NCBI GenBank assembly: GCA_904063045.1
Contig: CAJFCJ010000021.1
Span: 248,001 to 312,000, forward strand
DNA length: 64,000 bases
Origin: Dimorphilus gyrociliatus
Lineage: Eukaryota > Annelida > Polychaeta > Dinophilidae
Reading direction: 5' to 3'
This document shows positions 36,732 through 49,483 of this stretch, one piece after another. Every line of letters begins with the position of its first letter. Position 1 is the stretch's first letter. The position numbers were made by a program, and so were the translations under genes. The notes under the pieces were generated by a model that had not been told where the DNA came from, ran no database searches, and saw only the letters and a program-made list of their open reading frames with translations.

Positions 36732-39700
36732 ATGTTCAGAATAATCTTTGCTATTTCTTTACTTCTCTGCTGTTCGGCAAAAGTCTTAAAAATTTGTCAA
36801 TTAATCGACAAAAATGCAAAAGGCTTACCGACTCACTTGGGTTCATTAAGGGTCGCATTAGATGATGTTGAAAGGGAAATCAATAGGACTTTCACTTTTC
36901 AAATTGTCCACAAACTCTATGATTCTACTAGTTTAGACGCTGTGCGTAAGATGAAGATATGTAACGAAGAAGGAGTAGTTGCTTTTATTGGCTCTCTCGG
37001 AGTAAATTGGGGCCCTGAAGCGGTTTACGCCGGTGTTTTAAACTTGCCTATTATCAATTCGGACTTTCAATATAAGATGCAAAAGGAAGATGCTCTGAAT
37101 AGGCCTACTCTTGTTAATATGCGGCCCAGCTTGATCAAGCTTTCCTCATCGATATTTGCTATTGCTAAATCATTTGGCTGGAGATCATTTTCGATAGTTG
37201 TGGATAAAGGAGATGATTTTAGTACTGTTGTAGAAGAAATAAGAACTTTAAGTCGATTTATGGAGGTCTCGATTAACGAAGTTATTTATATCTCTGGGAT
37301 ATATAGTACCGAAAGTAAAAATTATACTTTCGAGAAGAGTAAACAGCTGCATAAGAGGTACAAGGACGTTGTCAAATCTTCCAGTGAAAAGACAAGAATT
37401 TGGGTCGTCTTTGGTTCATCAAACATCAAGAGGTTTCTAACAGCTTTGGATGAATCCGGGCTAAATTCCGATGGGGGATACGCCGTCATTGGAGTTGACA
37501 AAGAGCCTTATGATCCAAATAGCTATAGAATTAAAAAGCAAGCAAGACACATATATAAATCTGTTGTGTTGCTCCTTCACAGACATCCTTTATATACAAA
37601 GGAAGTTGATAGGTTTATATTGAAGAGTCAAAATATTAGTTCCGGGGAACCTTATAGTGTACGCACTTTTAAGTCGGAGAACATTGCCCTAATGCGAGCA
37701 ACTTTCAAAGTTGACGGATATCAATTGTACGATGGTGCAAAATTACTAGGTCGTGGATTGGTTCGTCAAGAAGAAATTACTAATTCAACGAATGGAACAG
37801 CTATAATAAAAAGATTGACCGGAAGTACTTTTACAAGTTAGTAGAATTTAAAATTATATAGTCACTCTACTCTAAATGAAAATGACAGTTTAAGCAAGAA
37901 TACAAATAGCTGGAAGGAAGAATGAATCTTATCGTACTTTTTTTATTTCATTATCTAGGCATTCAAGGCTATGAAATGTCTATAGACGAACTTGGTGAAG
38001 TTATGCCCAATTATACAGTTCTCGCCTTTACAAAAAAGAACAAGAATGTATTACAACAGGCAGGCTCTTTCTATTATAAAAGGGGAAATGTTAGCGACGT
38101 GGTAGGGATTAACAACTTCTTTTAACTCTGTTCAAGTCAATTGAAATTGAACGTATTTTTCTTAAATCTTTTACCGTTTTTCTTTAGGAATTTTCAATAG
38201 AAAATCAAATAGTATGGGCTGGCGGTAGAGTTCCAATATCCGATCCAAAGTGTGGATTTAAAGGTGAAAAATGTCAATTCGAAACCAGTAAGTATTAAGT
38301 AGAAAAAGAATTTTTGTTTTTTAATTATTCAAAATCAATATTACATACGTATTTTGAAAAAATATGAGCAACACTCGTTAAAAGACCGTCTGTCCTAATG
38401 ATAGTTAAATTCAATAATATTTTTTTAAAAATCAACACACCGTGGTAAACAATTTAGAAGGAGAGAGAGAGAGAGAGAAGCAGTGGTATTAAAAATATAA
38501 AAGACCCGTATCTTTTCTTCTCTCTTCACTTAATAGACTTGAACGTTTACATACGATATGTACAGTATATATACTGCATACAGTATTTCTGTACTACCAC
38601 ATACTATCATCCTTCTCTTCTTAATATACCTCTTTATTTGATAAAAAATCTGTCAAGTTTTTCCAATAATTTTATTTTATAAATATTTTAATTAAAGGTA
38701 TTTATATTCGCATAAAAACGGTTTTTTTTGACAGAGTTTACAAACAATCAGGTAATATATAAGAAGTTCATCTCTGTAACAGATGTAGATAATTTATTTT
38801 TCCATCAGTAATAAAAATAGTATCCATTACTATATTAGTAAACTATATAGGAAAATAAGAACCTAATAACTATTCCAATTTTTCTTTACATATACAATAT
38901 ATTCAGAGAATTTAACTGTATATATATATTTTCATCCTATACTATATAAAACAATACTTAATAGACAAAAGCCCTAGTTTTAATAATTTAATATAAATGA
39001 TTGTTCAAGTTGACTTTGCAAGACATATAGAGAAATAGAGACTTTTATCAATGAATTTTATTTTATCTATTGATTGATCATCTATTAAAGCATTTTTACA
39101 ACCAATAAATATTACCTATATTTTTACTAAATGTATCTAAATAAGAATGGATGGACAGCATCTGTTTAATGTATATAGTATATTTTATGCTATTAAATAT
39201 AATATATCCTAAATAGCTTGCGTCATTACACTATATTTTCTTTTTGGTCTTTAAAATTGACAATTACTTTATAGTAATTAGTAATGAAACATTATTTTGG
39301 CGCTTTTATGATGGAAGAAAAAAAATATTTTTTTGGTTTTGATTGTTTTTTTAAAAAAAAAATTACAAACAAACAAACCCTAATGGCTTATGTAAACTGC
39401 TATAAAAAAGTCTAAAAAATCAAATCAACAATTAATGTGGAAAACAGAGCGGAAAACACTCAGACAAATAGTTAGATGAAAGCTACTGTAGTAAAAACTA
39501 TTTCGCCTTCCTCTTAACATAAAAAATGGACTTTATATTGTTTTTTTTTCAAGGTTATCATTAATTTAAACTAAAAAGAACACTTATCAGAATGTAATAA
39601 TAGATTTATTTAGCTATTAAATCTTTCTTATAGACAGTAGATAATGTAAAAGACAATGAAATTTCCTTTTTAAACTTTTACACTCATTCTTTATCTCCGT

Positions 39701-42700
39701 AGAGCGTTTAATTTTATTAAAAGGATAATATATAATTAAATATAAATTGTACTTCGAAAAGCTTTAGTATCTTTTTTTCTATTAAACAAATGGTTTGTAT
39801 ACTCGAATAGTACAAAGATATACACGTTATTGCTACTCTATCCATCTAAATTTTGTGACCGCTTATGTAAACCGATTGAGTGAGAGAGATAAGATAACTG
39901 GTTTAATGGATAAGATAATGAATGAGCCATAAATAAGTAGCATATTTCTCTAAAGCTGATTTCTATTTCCATAATCGGGAAAATAGATAAACTAGAACAA
40001 ATTGATGCCATTCGAAATTAACTGTGAAGCGTAACATTGCTTTGGAAATAAAACAATCGGACTATGGGTCTTTTAACGAAATTACAACCTCCTCAATCTA
40101 AATATGAACTAAGTACACTAATAATTTGTAGATTGGCTCCTTCTCAGCTCTCTTTTGGGTGTATCCTTACTTTTATTGGTTGGGCTTATATTTGCAATAC
40201 GCCACTATCGATACGAACAAGCCTTAGGCAAACTTATGTGGAAAATACATCAAAAAGATTTGATTTTCCTAGATTCTAACGGAACTCCAATATCAAAAGA
40301 TTCTAGGAAACAGTCGAAAATGTCATATACAAATGATGATTGTCTATTAGACGCTACTGAAGAGGAAGAAGAAAGCGTAGAAGATTTCACAAAACTTTTA
40401 AATGACACTAACCAAAATATCAAAGGCGATTCAAAAAAGTTCTTTTGCAAAGTAGCAAGTTACAGGAGTCACATTGTGGCTATTAAAGAAATTTACGCTT
40501 ACAAAGATCTAGAGATAACGAGAAATTTCAAAAAGAGAATGCACGAGCTCAAACACCTTCAAGATGATAATCTTAACAGATTTATTGGTGTTTGTTTGGA
40601 TATACCTCGCAAAGTTCTTCTGGTGAGCGCCTATAGCCAAAGGGGATCACTAAGAAACGTTTTGGATGATAGCGATATCAACTTCGACGACTTATTTAAA
40701 TGTAATTTAGTATCCGATTTGATAAAGGTAAGCTCTATTTTAAATACCAAGCTAAATATAGTAAACAATAACAAATAGCATAGGGAGAAATACTAATTTC
40801 TCTATTCTTTCCAATACACTTCGCCCTTAATCAGAGACAAACTTAATCAAATTAACCTAATTAAAATCGAGTGTAGACCTAATTGGAAATAACCTCCTAA
40901 TTATATGCCACTAGAGTTCTTATACATTACAAATTGTACAGCTTGTTATACTCTACGTACTATTCAAATTTGATATACGGCTAATATTCAGTATTTAGGT
41001 TATTAAAACTTTTTTATAGTTAATACAGTACACTATATATCATTTTTGACACTTAGAGTCTCACACGCACATTTGTAACGTTAGAATTGTAGATGAGAAT
41101 TTCATTTTATCTTATTTATACTATTGTTTTATCAATGCTCTGCGGATCATAAATAAGCTGTAACTCAGTTTAATTGATATTATTTAAATGCATTATTCTC
41201 TTTATTGTTTTTAAATTAGTACAGTATAATATGTTGAATAAGTAGAAAAATCTACAATCCCCATCCTCCACCCCCCGTGCCCCCTCCCCTCACCTTTTTC
41301 CTCCCCTATCACGCCCCATTATCCTCTTACATAATAATGGATTTAATATATATTATAATAATAATGAAAATAATTAATGATGGAGTTTTTGTTTTGTATA
41401 TTTTTAATTTTCCCTTTTCTATATACGTAGGGTATGATCTATCTACATGACAGCGAAATTGGAGCTCATGGTAATCTAAAATCGACGAATTGTTTAATCG
41501 ATTCCAGATGGATTCTGAGAATAACTGACTTTTCCCTTGATTCGTTTAAAAGTTCACATCAGCCAAGAACATCATCAGCCTCACGAGATTATTCTTTCTT
41601 AGATCAGTTAAGTGAAGAAGATGCCGTCAAACTATTCTGGACTCCACCAGAAGTTTTATCTTGTCCCACTTTAAGGAATTCTCAAAAAGTAGATTCTTAC
41701 GCCTTTGGTATAATTCTACACGAAATTCATAGCAAATTATGGCCATTTGAAAGTTACAATTTACATAGTCAGGAGATCATTAGACAAATAATGGAAAACA
41801 ATTTGAAGCCAGATTTGACTTTTTACGATGATAAACCTTTACCTAATTGTGTTAAACTGTGTATGGAAGATTGTTGGTCAGATATATCGTACGAAAGGCC
41901 AGACTTTAAAACAATTTACAACAAGCTAAAGCCATTAAGAAAAGGATTAAAGTCGAATTTTTATGATAATATGATATCTTTAATGGAAAATCATGCAAAT
42001 AATTTAGAAAATATCGTTGCCTGTAGAACCAGAGAACTGACTGAAGAGAAAAAGAGGAGTGAAGCGTTACTCTTACGAATGCTGCCAAGGAGCGTTGCCG
42101 AACAATTAAAAAGAACTAACGAAGTTCTACCTGAACAATATTCCTGCGTTACTATATTCTTTTCAGATATAGTAGGCTTTACCAGAATGGCATCTAGACA
42201 TACTCCAATGGAAATAGTTCATATTTTAAACGATTTATACTCTTCATTTGATTCAGTTATCGGTGAATTCGACGTCTATAAGGTGGAAACGATAGGAGAT
42301 GCGGTGAGTATCTTCGTACTAGTTATTTTCCTCAATTATAGAAAAAAAATATGAAGTGAGAGAAAGCTAATAGTAAAATTAAAGAAAGAGATGAAACGAA
42401 TCCAATGGTTATTTCAGTAGCAAATAACAGTTTCGGTCGTGTTTTAGATTAAAGACAAATTATTTAAAATCTACTGATCTTAACCGTTTAACCACAGTCA
42501 ATGCTACTTGTCTAACAGGCCTAAAACCACTGTGTTAAACACGTTCTATTTACGTACACACATCCTTATATCTCAAATATAAATGATATACAAAGATTAT
42601 TCATATTTTAGGTACACTGTATTAAATTATCGTTATTATTACTATTATCATTATTAAAATTAATTGTTTTTTATTAATAGTAATAAATATAAAATGGTCT

Positions 42701-44049
42701 GTACGGACAAATTTTACTGTAAGCAATGATAACTGATGGTTTGATATATTATACACCTAGATATTAAATAGTATGATATCATATTTGGCTTATATAATCA
42801 AAAGATAACGTATAAAGTAATTTACGTTTTATGGGAGTATTGCTTGATAATTCTTTTGATGGAAATATTTCGTAAATTTAGAGTAATTTTTTTATAGTGC
42901 AGTATAATGTATACTTTACGTCTATATTATCAGCTAATTTGTATTACCTATTCTCCCAATTTTTTTCCACCCATCCTCCTTTTTATATGCTTCTTTTTTT
43001 TATTATTATAGTATATGGTAGTCTCTGGCCTACCTGAAAGGAATGGTGATAATCATGCTGCTGAAATAGCTTCGATGGCTTTAAAATTACTGCAAGCTTT
43101 CAATTCGTGCTCTCTACATGAACGAAAGAATTGGGATGAAATTCTTCAATTGAGAATTGGTATTCATTCCGGACCAGCTGCGGCTGGTGTTGTTGGACAT
43201 AGAATGCCTAGATATTGTCTATTTGGTGATACAGTGAATGTCGCCTCGAGAATGGAATCTAATGGATTGCGTAAGCTCTTTTCATATTAAATTTCCGTTT
43301 TGTTTTAGTTTTTAAAAAATTGTATCTTCCTTCTATCCCCCCATCTTTCCTGCTATTGATATGATTTGAATTACGTAAAGAAGACATTGAGACAACAACG
43401 AATTGATTTAAACATCATTCGTAATTAATTATGACTCTCTACTGTAAAAAAAAAACCCTATTATTATTTATGATCACATTAGTATATTGAAATTGTCAGA
43501 ATTTCCAAAATTCTATCTTTCTTATAAATCTATTTTTATAATCAGATAAATAGATTAATCTTTTTAACAGCTATGAAAATTCATATGAGTGAAGATTGCT
43601 CAACGTTACTAGATAAACTTGGTGGTTATGAGATTACCAAAAGGGGTCCAATCAGTATAAAAGGTAAAGGTGAGATGACAACGTACTTTTTGGAAGGAGA
43701 AATGGAATGGAGAAAAAAGATGAAATCGAAGAGAAATGTTCGTCGACTTTCATCTACCTCCGTCCTCAACAATATTCCAGATAAACAACTACTAGCGCCT
43801 TCTCCAGGTTCAAATAAGCGAAAAAGGCCGCAATCTTGTAGAAGATTCTTGTCTGATTCGGAAGAGAGAAGAAAATTGGAAAATATTGATCTAAATTCCA
43901 AGTTTGACTTAAAGAAAAACAATGATACAATGGTAACAAATGGTGTAAATGGAGACTACGACAATTTTATAGATGTAAAACCTATAACCACTTCAACTAG
44001 TTTCTCAAATCCTTTGTCAAGCAATGAAAATGAAAAATATCCTGTTTGA
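36732..44049 (+). CDS. receptor-type (membrane) guanylate cyclase
   Basis: Seven exons join in phase: 36732-37836, 37959-38101, 38188-38287, 40132-40727, 41431-42303, 43012-43270 and 43571-44049, giving 1184 aa. Order: signal peptide (about 1-16), ANF-receptor/periplasmic-binding ligand domain (about 20-445), one membrane helix (about 451-472), kinase-homology domain (about 560-800; VAIK at 565-568, HGNLKSTN at 661-668 in place of an active HRD loop), dimerisation helix, then a class III cyclase domain (about 885-1070). Metal-binding Asp894 and Asp938, guanine-selecting Glu934 and Cys1008, and the NVASR motif are all present, so the enzyme should convert GTP to cGMP. The first two exon ORFs are joined through an S-G-Y stretch in the ligand domain. 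A Ser/Lys-rich tail of about 110 residues follows the catalytic domain. The ligand is unknown. Confidence 0.92.
38288..40131 (+). other. large intron 3 of the guanylate cyclase gene
   Basis: This 1.84-kb AT-rich intron separates the end of the ligand-binding domain from the membrane helix. The acceptor TTTGTAG ends at 40131 and follows a CTAAT branch-like sequence. A short GA run lies near 38462-38479. I saw no further in-frame exon, but a small juxtamembrane exon could hide here. Confidence 0.55.
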
Positions 44050-44418
44050 AAGAAAAAGAACAAAACTATATAGACAAATTAATTTTTTTTTTATCTCAGG
44101 TGCTAATTGCTAGTTTTTATTTTATATCCCCCTATTGGTCAGATTGTAAACTGAGAATGAATACTTGATAATGAACTTGGTGATGATGAAAAAAACGAAT
44201 TGATGAAATTATCCATGTTAAGCCTACATATTGTATATATACATAATGTATTCAATGTTAGATTTACTTAATGAATATATGTTAAATTGATAAATAAATG
44301 CACAATACATACGTATATTTACTAATGTATATACTGTACTTGTATTAATACAGATTTTATTGAGAATTTAACTACAAGTATATGTATTTTTTATTAGATA
44401 AAATGATTTATTTATTAA
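44050..44418. other. convergent 3' ends of guanylate cyclase and HYKK
   Basis: The two genes face each other across 369 bases. An AATAAA on the + strand at 44293-44298 could end the cyclase transcript. The minus-strand counterpart (TTTATT on +) at 44356-44361 could end the HYKK transcript. No coding sequence is seen. Confidence 0.5.
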
Positions 44419-45567
44419 TTAATTTCCAAACCAAATATCTTGCAAATTATTTATACCTAACTCTACTAATTTGATTAATTGCTGCTCGCAATATTTATTA
44501 TTTTTCATCATAGTGGCGTATTCATTTTCTGGATCATTAGTCTTCATCCACCAGCCGGCAGATATACTTTGTAAATATCTTCCTAAAATACACAACGGTA
44601 ACACTTTCTTTTCAATATCCTTTAACTTTCGAATTTTCTCGTATCCTTCCAAAGCTCTCTTTCCAATTTGAAGCCAATCTTCTAATTTATCCCTTTTGCA
44701 TTCAATTGTTAGGTAAAATATACAAATCGCCAAGTCGTAGATGTATGGGGCACTTTGAGCGTCCCCGAAATCGAATATACCTGTTACAGTTTCGTTTTCT
44801 ATCAGAATGTTTTGGTCATTAAAATCGGCGTGAATTGGTCCCTTAGGCAATTTATCCTGAACTGTGTATACTTGTTTAATAAACTCATTTTTTATCATTC
44901 CAAGAATAGCTTTTATTTTCTCGTCTCTAACAGCCTCAATGAATATATCGTATTTTCTAATGAAAGATAGACTCCAAGCTCTTTCGTAACTTTCTAAACC
45001 TTCATGATTAATATTACGTAATATATTTTGTATAGTAGCTAAATAAGTTCCGCAGTTATTGGCCAAATTATCGGTAAAAGAAACATCCTTTAGTAAAGTT
45101 CCTGGGAGAAAAGTGAGTAGGCGAACCAAATGTTTCTTGGAGTTTATAGTTTCTATACTCCATAACTTTCCCGTTACCTGGGGAATCGGTTTCGGTGCAC
45201 TTATTCCATGTTTTTCCAGCTCATGCATCATAATATGTTCGCCTTCTAATTTAATAAGTAAAAGTTAATATAAGTATGCACATATTTTTAATACAGAATG
45301 CGTTGGAATTGCAAATACAGTCGACCTACCGATATGATCAGATAATTCGGAATCAACAGTATTCAAAATCTTAAAAATATAACCGTCTCGTGAAGTTTTG
45401 CCATTTCTAGCAGATGTCTCTTTTCTCTCAACGAAAACCTTAAAATTGCAATCGCATTGACTATCTAAATTTTGAATTGATAACAATGCGAGGTCGTACA
45501 AACTTTCCAATAGGTTTTTAACAACATTATGATCAACAATTGGTTTTGCTGATTGAATATTCTCCAT
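44419..45567 (-). CDS. HYKK: hydroxylysine kinase-like (HYKK/AGPHD1), copy 1
   Basis: Two exons, 45567-45330 and 45245-44419, give 354 aa, close to the usual length of about 370 for hydroxylysine kinase. The protein has the aminoglycoside-phosphotransferase fold: a catalytic loop HADFNDQN (His218, Asp220, Asn225) and a metal-binding DFGD (Asp238). HYKK phosphorylates 5-hydroxy-L-lysine using GTP in lysine and collagen breakdown; this substrate is inferred from the family. An ATG at 45231 would give a shorter protein without the N-lobe, so the upstream exon, joined at DHI|EGEH, is preferred. The same split occurs at the same codon in the next gene, so these are tandem paralogues. Confidence 0.88.
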
Positions 45568-46084
45568 TTGAATATTCTTGTGGCTAGCAATTGATATTCG
45601 AATAAGATAAATACTGTATATCTATTTGATAAGTTTTTTCAATATCAATCCTCTTTTACGTGCAAATGGACCTTTGAACGGATGAATTTTCAATGTTACT
45701 AACAAGACGATTGGCTTAAAATCAATATTAGTGATGCTATAAGAAAGAAGATATACAATTATAATTATATTTGCATTATAAAACAGATTTTAGGACATTG
45801 TGTAATATCCTATTGTCTATGCTATATATTTAATTAAGCCTAATGGGGTTAATAATTCTAATTTATAATCTTTTAGAGTTATATAATTCTAAACTTAAGA
45901 TACAAATATATATAAAGTATACAGTATAATATTCTGTACTATTCTTCGGCTAATTGCCAAATTGAAAACGCATCATAATTAATAGTCACGTGTTATTAAG
46001 ATTATTTAGATGTTTTAGCAATAGTGAAATGTTTAATCCAAATATTGGCAATTTAATTTGTTATTAGTTCTTATTTAATAGCGA
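45568..46084. other. spacer between the two HYKK genes
   Basis: 517 bases hold the promoter of copy 1 and the 3' UTR of copy 2. A TATACAGTATA palindrome lies near 45917-45928. No coding sequence is seen. Confidence 0.5.
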
Positions 46085-47204
46085 TTACTCAAACCAAAGC
46101 TTTTCTGTAGCGTCAATTCCCAGCTCCAAAATATCCTTTAGTTTGGGTATTGCTTCACGATGTGTTATTGTAAAAGTATAAGAGTCAAGTCTATTAGTTT
46201 TTAACAATCTCCAGTATTCAGCAAAACTTTGAAAGAATCTCGCCAACACACAATAAGATAAGACTTTCTTTTCTAATTCCTCAAGCCTACGATTTGATTG
46301 ATAACCGTTAATGACATGTTTACCAAATTTTAGCCAATCTTTGATTTCATTTCTTTTACTACCTATCATTACATAAAACATACATATGGCTAAATCGTAA
46401 ACTAAACGCTCCCTCGCACACTCTCCAAAATCAAAAACGCCCACTATTTCATCATTCTTGCAAATTATATTGTGATCATTGAAATCTCCATGTGTTACTC
46501 CATGTGGCAACATGTCTTCAATGGATTTAACCTTTTCCATAAAAATATCATGTATAAATCTTAACATCTTTTTCTCTTCCAAATCATCAACGAAATCGAG
46601 ATAAGATCTCATTTTTTCTAAATTAGAAAGGGACCATGGCCTGCCAGCAGTTTCTATACCTTTATTCTTCAGGTCAACCAATAATAGGTGAAAGTGAGAC
46701 AGAGTAGCACCACAACTGTATGCCAACTTTTCAGTACAAACAGAACTTTCCATCAGATCTCCAACAAGATAAGTAAGTAAGTAAACTGCATGAATGTTTC
46801 CATTTATGTTTTTCAAACAATAGTAAGAACCAGTTTTCTGTGTGATTGGTTCCGGAACATTCATTCCATGCTTTAGCAATTCAATCATCACTTGATGTCC
46901 ACCATCTAAATATATATTATTAGTAATTATAAATATATGATTACCATTGAATTAAATATTACTCACCAATGTGATCCAGGTTCAAAGAATTTAATGTATT
47001 CATTACTTTCAGGACATATCCACTTTCTTTGAAATAACTTAAATGGCTCTCTTTGGTAAGTTTCCCATTAGAAACACGAAAGTTACAGTCGTCAAAACTG
47101 CTTAAAGGATCGAGCTTGGCTTCAACAATTCCATACAACTCTTGCAGTAATTCACCAGCCTCCTCGTCTGACAGTGTAGGCTTCGCTTCTTCACCTTTAA
47201 ACAT
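46085..47204 (-). CDS. HYKK: hydroxylysine kinase-like (HYKK/AGPHD1), copy 2
   Basis: Two exons, 47204-46967 and 46905-46085, give 352 aa. Exon 1 is 238 nt, exactly as in copy 1, and the intron has the same phase and place (DHI|DGGH). The catalytic loop is HGDFNDHN (His218, Asp220, Asn225) and Asp238 is kept. The residue three after it is Glu241 (DFGE), where copy 1 has Asp. Overall identity looks moderate, so the duplication is not recent. A TTTCAG acceptor-like sequence lies one base before the ATG, so a 5'-UTR intron or trans-splice site is possible. Substrate is inferred from family only. Confidence 0.86.
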
Positions 47205-47582
47205 CCTGAAAGTATGAAATAAAGGTCGCTTTTAGTTTACAAGTAGTTTTTCAAGCCAAATGGAAGAATTTTGGCCAATATGAATATTGCGGCAGTAAAG
47301 AGAGGTATACAACACAAGCGAATACTCCATCTATCATATGGGTCCTTCGTAAAAAAATGCCTATTGATAATTCAATACTAAATAATGCTTACTTATTTTG
47401 TGAATATTAGTCTTTCTTTATTTTTTTTGTACAACGAAAGATAAAACTACAGGTTTTCTCCCTGACAAGAAAAAATGCCAGTAAACAACGACAAATTTTT
47501 TCCTAAAGTGTTTCCTGTTTTTTGTTAAACATACAAACACTAGTTTTAAACATCAACTTTAGCTTTTACACAGTTGTGTTAT
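47205..47582. other. spacer between HYKK copy 2 and the ePHD gene
   Basis: 378 bases lie between the HYKK copy 2 start and the ePHD stop; both genes are on the minus strand. It should hold the HYKK copy 2 promoter and the ePHD 3' UTR. No coding sequence or clear motif is seen. Confidence 0.5.
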
Positions 47583-48465
47583 TTAATGACGAGAACATTT
47601 AACCACAAATTGGTCATAATCAATATTGAAATCATTATGATGTTCTTTAATACAAGGCCAATGGAAGACGTTTTTACAGAAACGTTCAACACAGGGAACG
47701 GAAGCTACTGTTCGATTGCAAATTGAGCACGATCTATTTTCCTCAATTACATCCTCTAAGCCAACTAACTTCCCGTTGTCTAGGAGAAAGACACCGGTAG
47801 CCCATACGATGCATTCGTCATGAAACCAAATTTCTTTGTCTTTAACACGATAAGGTCCGTACAAGACATCTTGGTACTGAGCAATCTCCTCAAGTATTCT
47901 ATTTTGGCAAAAAGTGCACGCATAAGGAGTCATATTATCGTATTCTTTCAAAGGTCTTTCAATCTTGATGTCTGAGGTTTTTTGGCAAATTTCTAACGAG
48001 AGAGGATTCTTAATTGAACCATTTATCCGGACTGTTGGAACAGGTTTCTTTTGAGGCCTCTTTTTCAAACGTTCTACAACAGCTCTTGCTTCAACTTCTT
48101 CCGGTAATAAATATGAGGATTTCCGCTTTCTGGGTTTCTTCCGTTGTCGCTTTTTAGTAACTTGGGGTTTTGCAGGTGGATCTTCATCTTTTACTTTTTC
48201 TGCCTGTATTTTACTAGGCAAATCTTCCTGTTTTAAAGATTTCGTCTCTTCTTCACCGTCTTGATTTGATTCTTCTTCCATATTTTTTAATCTCTTCGAC
48301 AGTTTCTTTTTATAGTTCATAGCCAACTCAATTGATGACATTTCCGATATATTTTTACCACCGTTCAATTCCCCATTTTCTAATAGAAATAAATATTTAA
48401 TTAGTTAAAATATTATTGTTATTATTTATTTCGTAATCGATAATTAAGAACATACCATCGGCCAT
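47583..48465 (-). CDS. short ePHD-finger protein, TCF20/RAI1-like
   Basis: Two coding exons, 48465-48456 (only 10 nt, encoding M-A-D and one base) and 48379-47583, give 268 aa. The first half is charged, with a basic KKRQRKKPRKRK stretch at 79-90 that is a likely nuclear signal. The C-terminal 110 residues form an extended PHD: a first CxxC (Cys158), GPYRV, WFHDECIVWATGVFL, GKLVGLEDV, CSICN, then HWPC and a final CSRH. The order and spacing resemble the ePHD that ends TCF20 and RAI1, nucleosome-binding chromatin proteins. Those are about 1900 residues long in vertebrates, so this would be a miniature version, or another small ePHD protein. A 5'-UTR acceptor appears at TTTTGCAG near 48521. A short protein starting inside exon 2 is possible but less likely. 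Confidence 0.75.
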
Positions 48466-49483
48466 TGTGAAAGAGTTCTGCTTTAATGATTTGGCTGTTT
48501 TAGAAAATACGACAGGAATTCTGCAAAATCTAAATAAAAATATGAATTAAAAAAGTTTATATTAATCTATAAATAGAAATATATTAATGATTAAAATTAT
48601 TAAATATTCGAATAAAATATATCAAGTTAACGTTCTATAACGAATAATATTCGAAACTGTACTATTAGTATATCATGAAAATTTTTGTCACTAAGATTTA
48701 TCTAGTTTAACCTATAAATAAATAAGCCATTTCCGTTTACGGAATGTAATTTGAAGGTAAAGGTTAATTTTCTTTTAAATTATGCTAATATTTTTGTATT
48801 TATTAGTAATATTCTTTGGTTCCTTTATTATTTATGCATATTCTAATTCACGTGCAGACGATCCATATTTAGTTTAATATATTTTTTCCTTGATTAGACA
48901 TTTATTCCAAAAATATTCTTTACAGCCTGACCTTTTAAAGCAACTATTTTATTATAAAATAAACAGCTATTTTTTTTATCTATATATTTATATTTATTTA
49001 ATTATATTTACGCATTGATTTATGCAATTTGGAATACATACATTTTTACAGGCCTATTCAAAGCAACTTGACGTGATTCAATACCTACATTTCCAAAAGA
49101 TTTTTCTTCTTCCGAAATACTGCGACAATTTCTCTGGAATATATTTTTGAAATTTGATTACTTAATAATTCATTATAAAATTTAAGTGCAGTCGACGATG
49201 TGACCAGTTTGGTCGCGAAAAACGGATAGCGAGATGAATTCAGCCTATGATTAATAGGGCACCAGTTCACCGTCAATAATCATCGATTTTTTTGAAAATG
49301 GAGTAGTATTCCGACAATATTTTCTTTATAAATACCCGTGTTGTTTTTTACGAAACTACTATGGAATGTTTTGCCAAGTTTTTGTCATGGTCGATTTCAA
49401 TGAATTAAGTAATAACTCACAACCTTCTTACATTCTTCAAACGCAGTATATTTGATAAAATAGCACTAAATAGATAATTAACC
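48466..49483. other. divergent promoter region, ePHD gene and CSB
   Basis: About 1 kb separates the minus-strand ePHD start from the plus-strand CSB start. The left part includes a likely 5'-UTR intron of the ePHD gene. The open frame at 49085-49276 lacks an ATG and shows no family likeness. No strong motif was seen. Confidence 0.5.

Noticed and set aside
49085-49276. 63-aa minus-strand ORF between ePHD and CSB genes
   Set aside because: No ATG at the beginning, no recognisable domain, and it lies in a probable divergent promoter.
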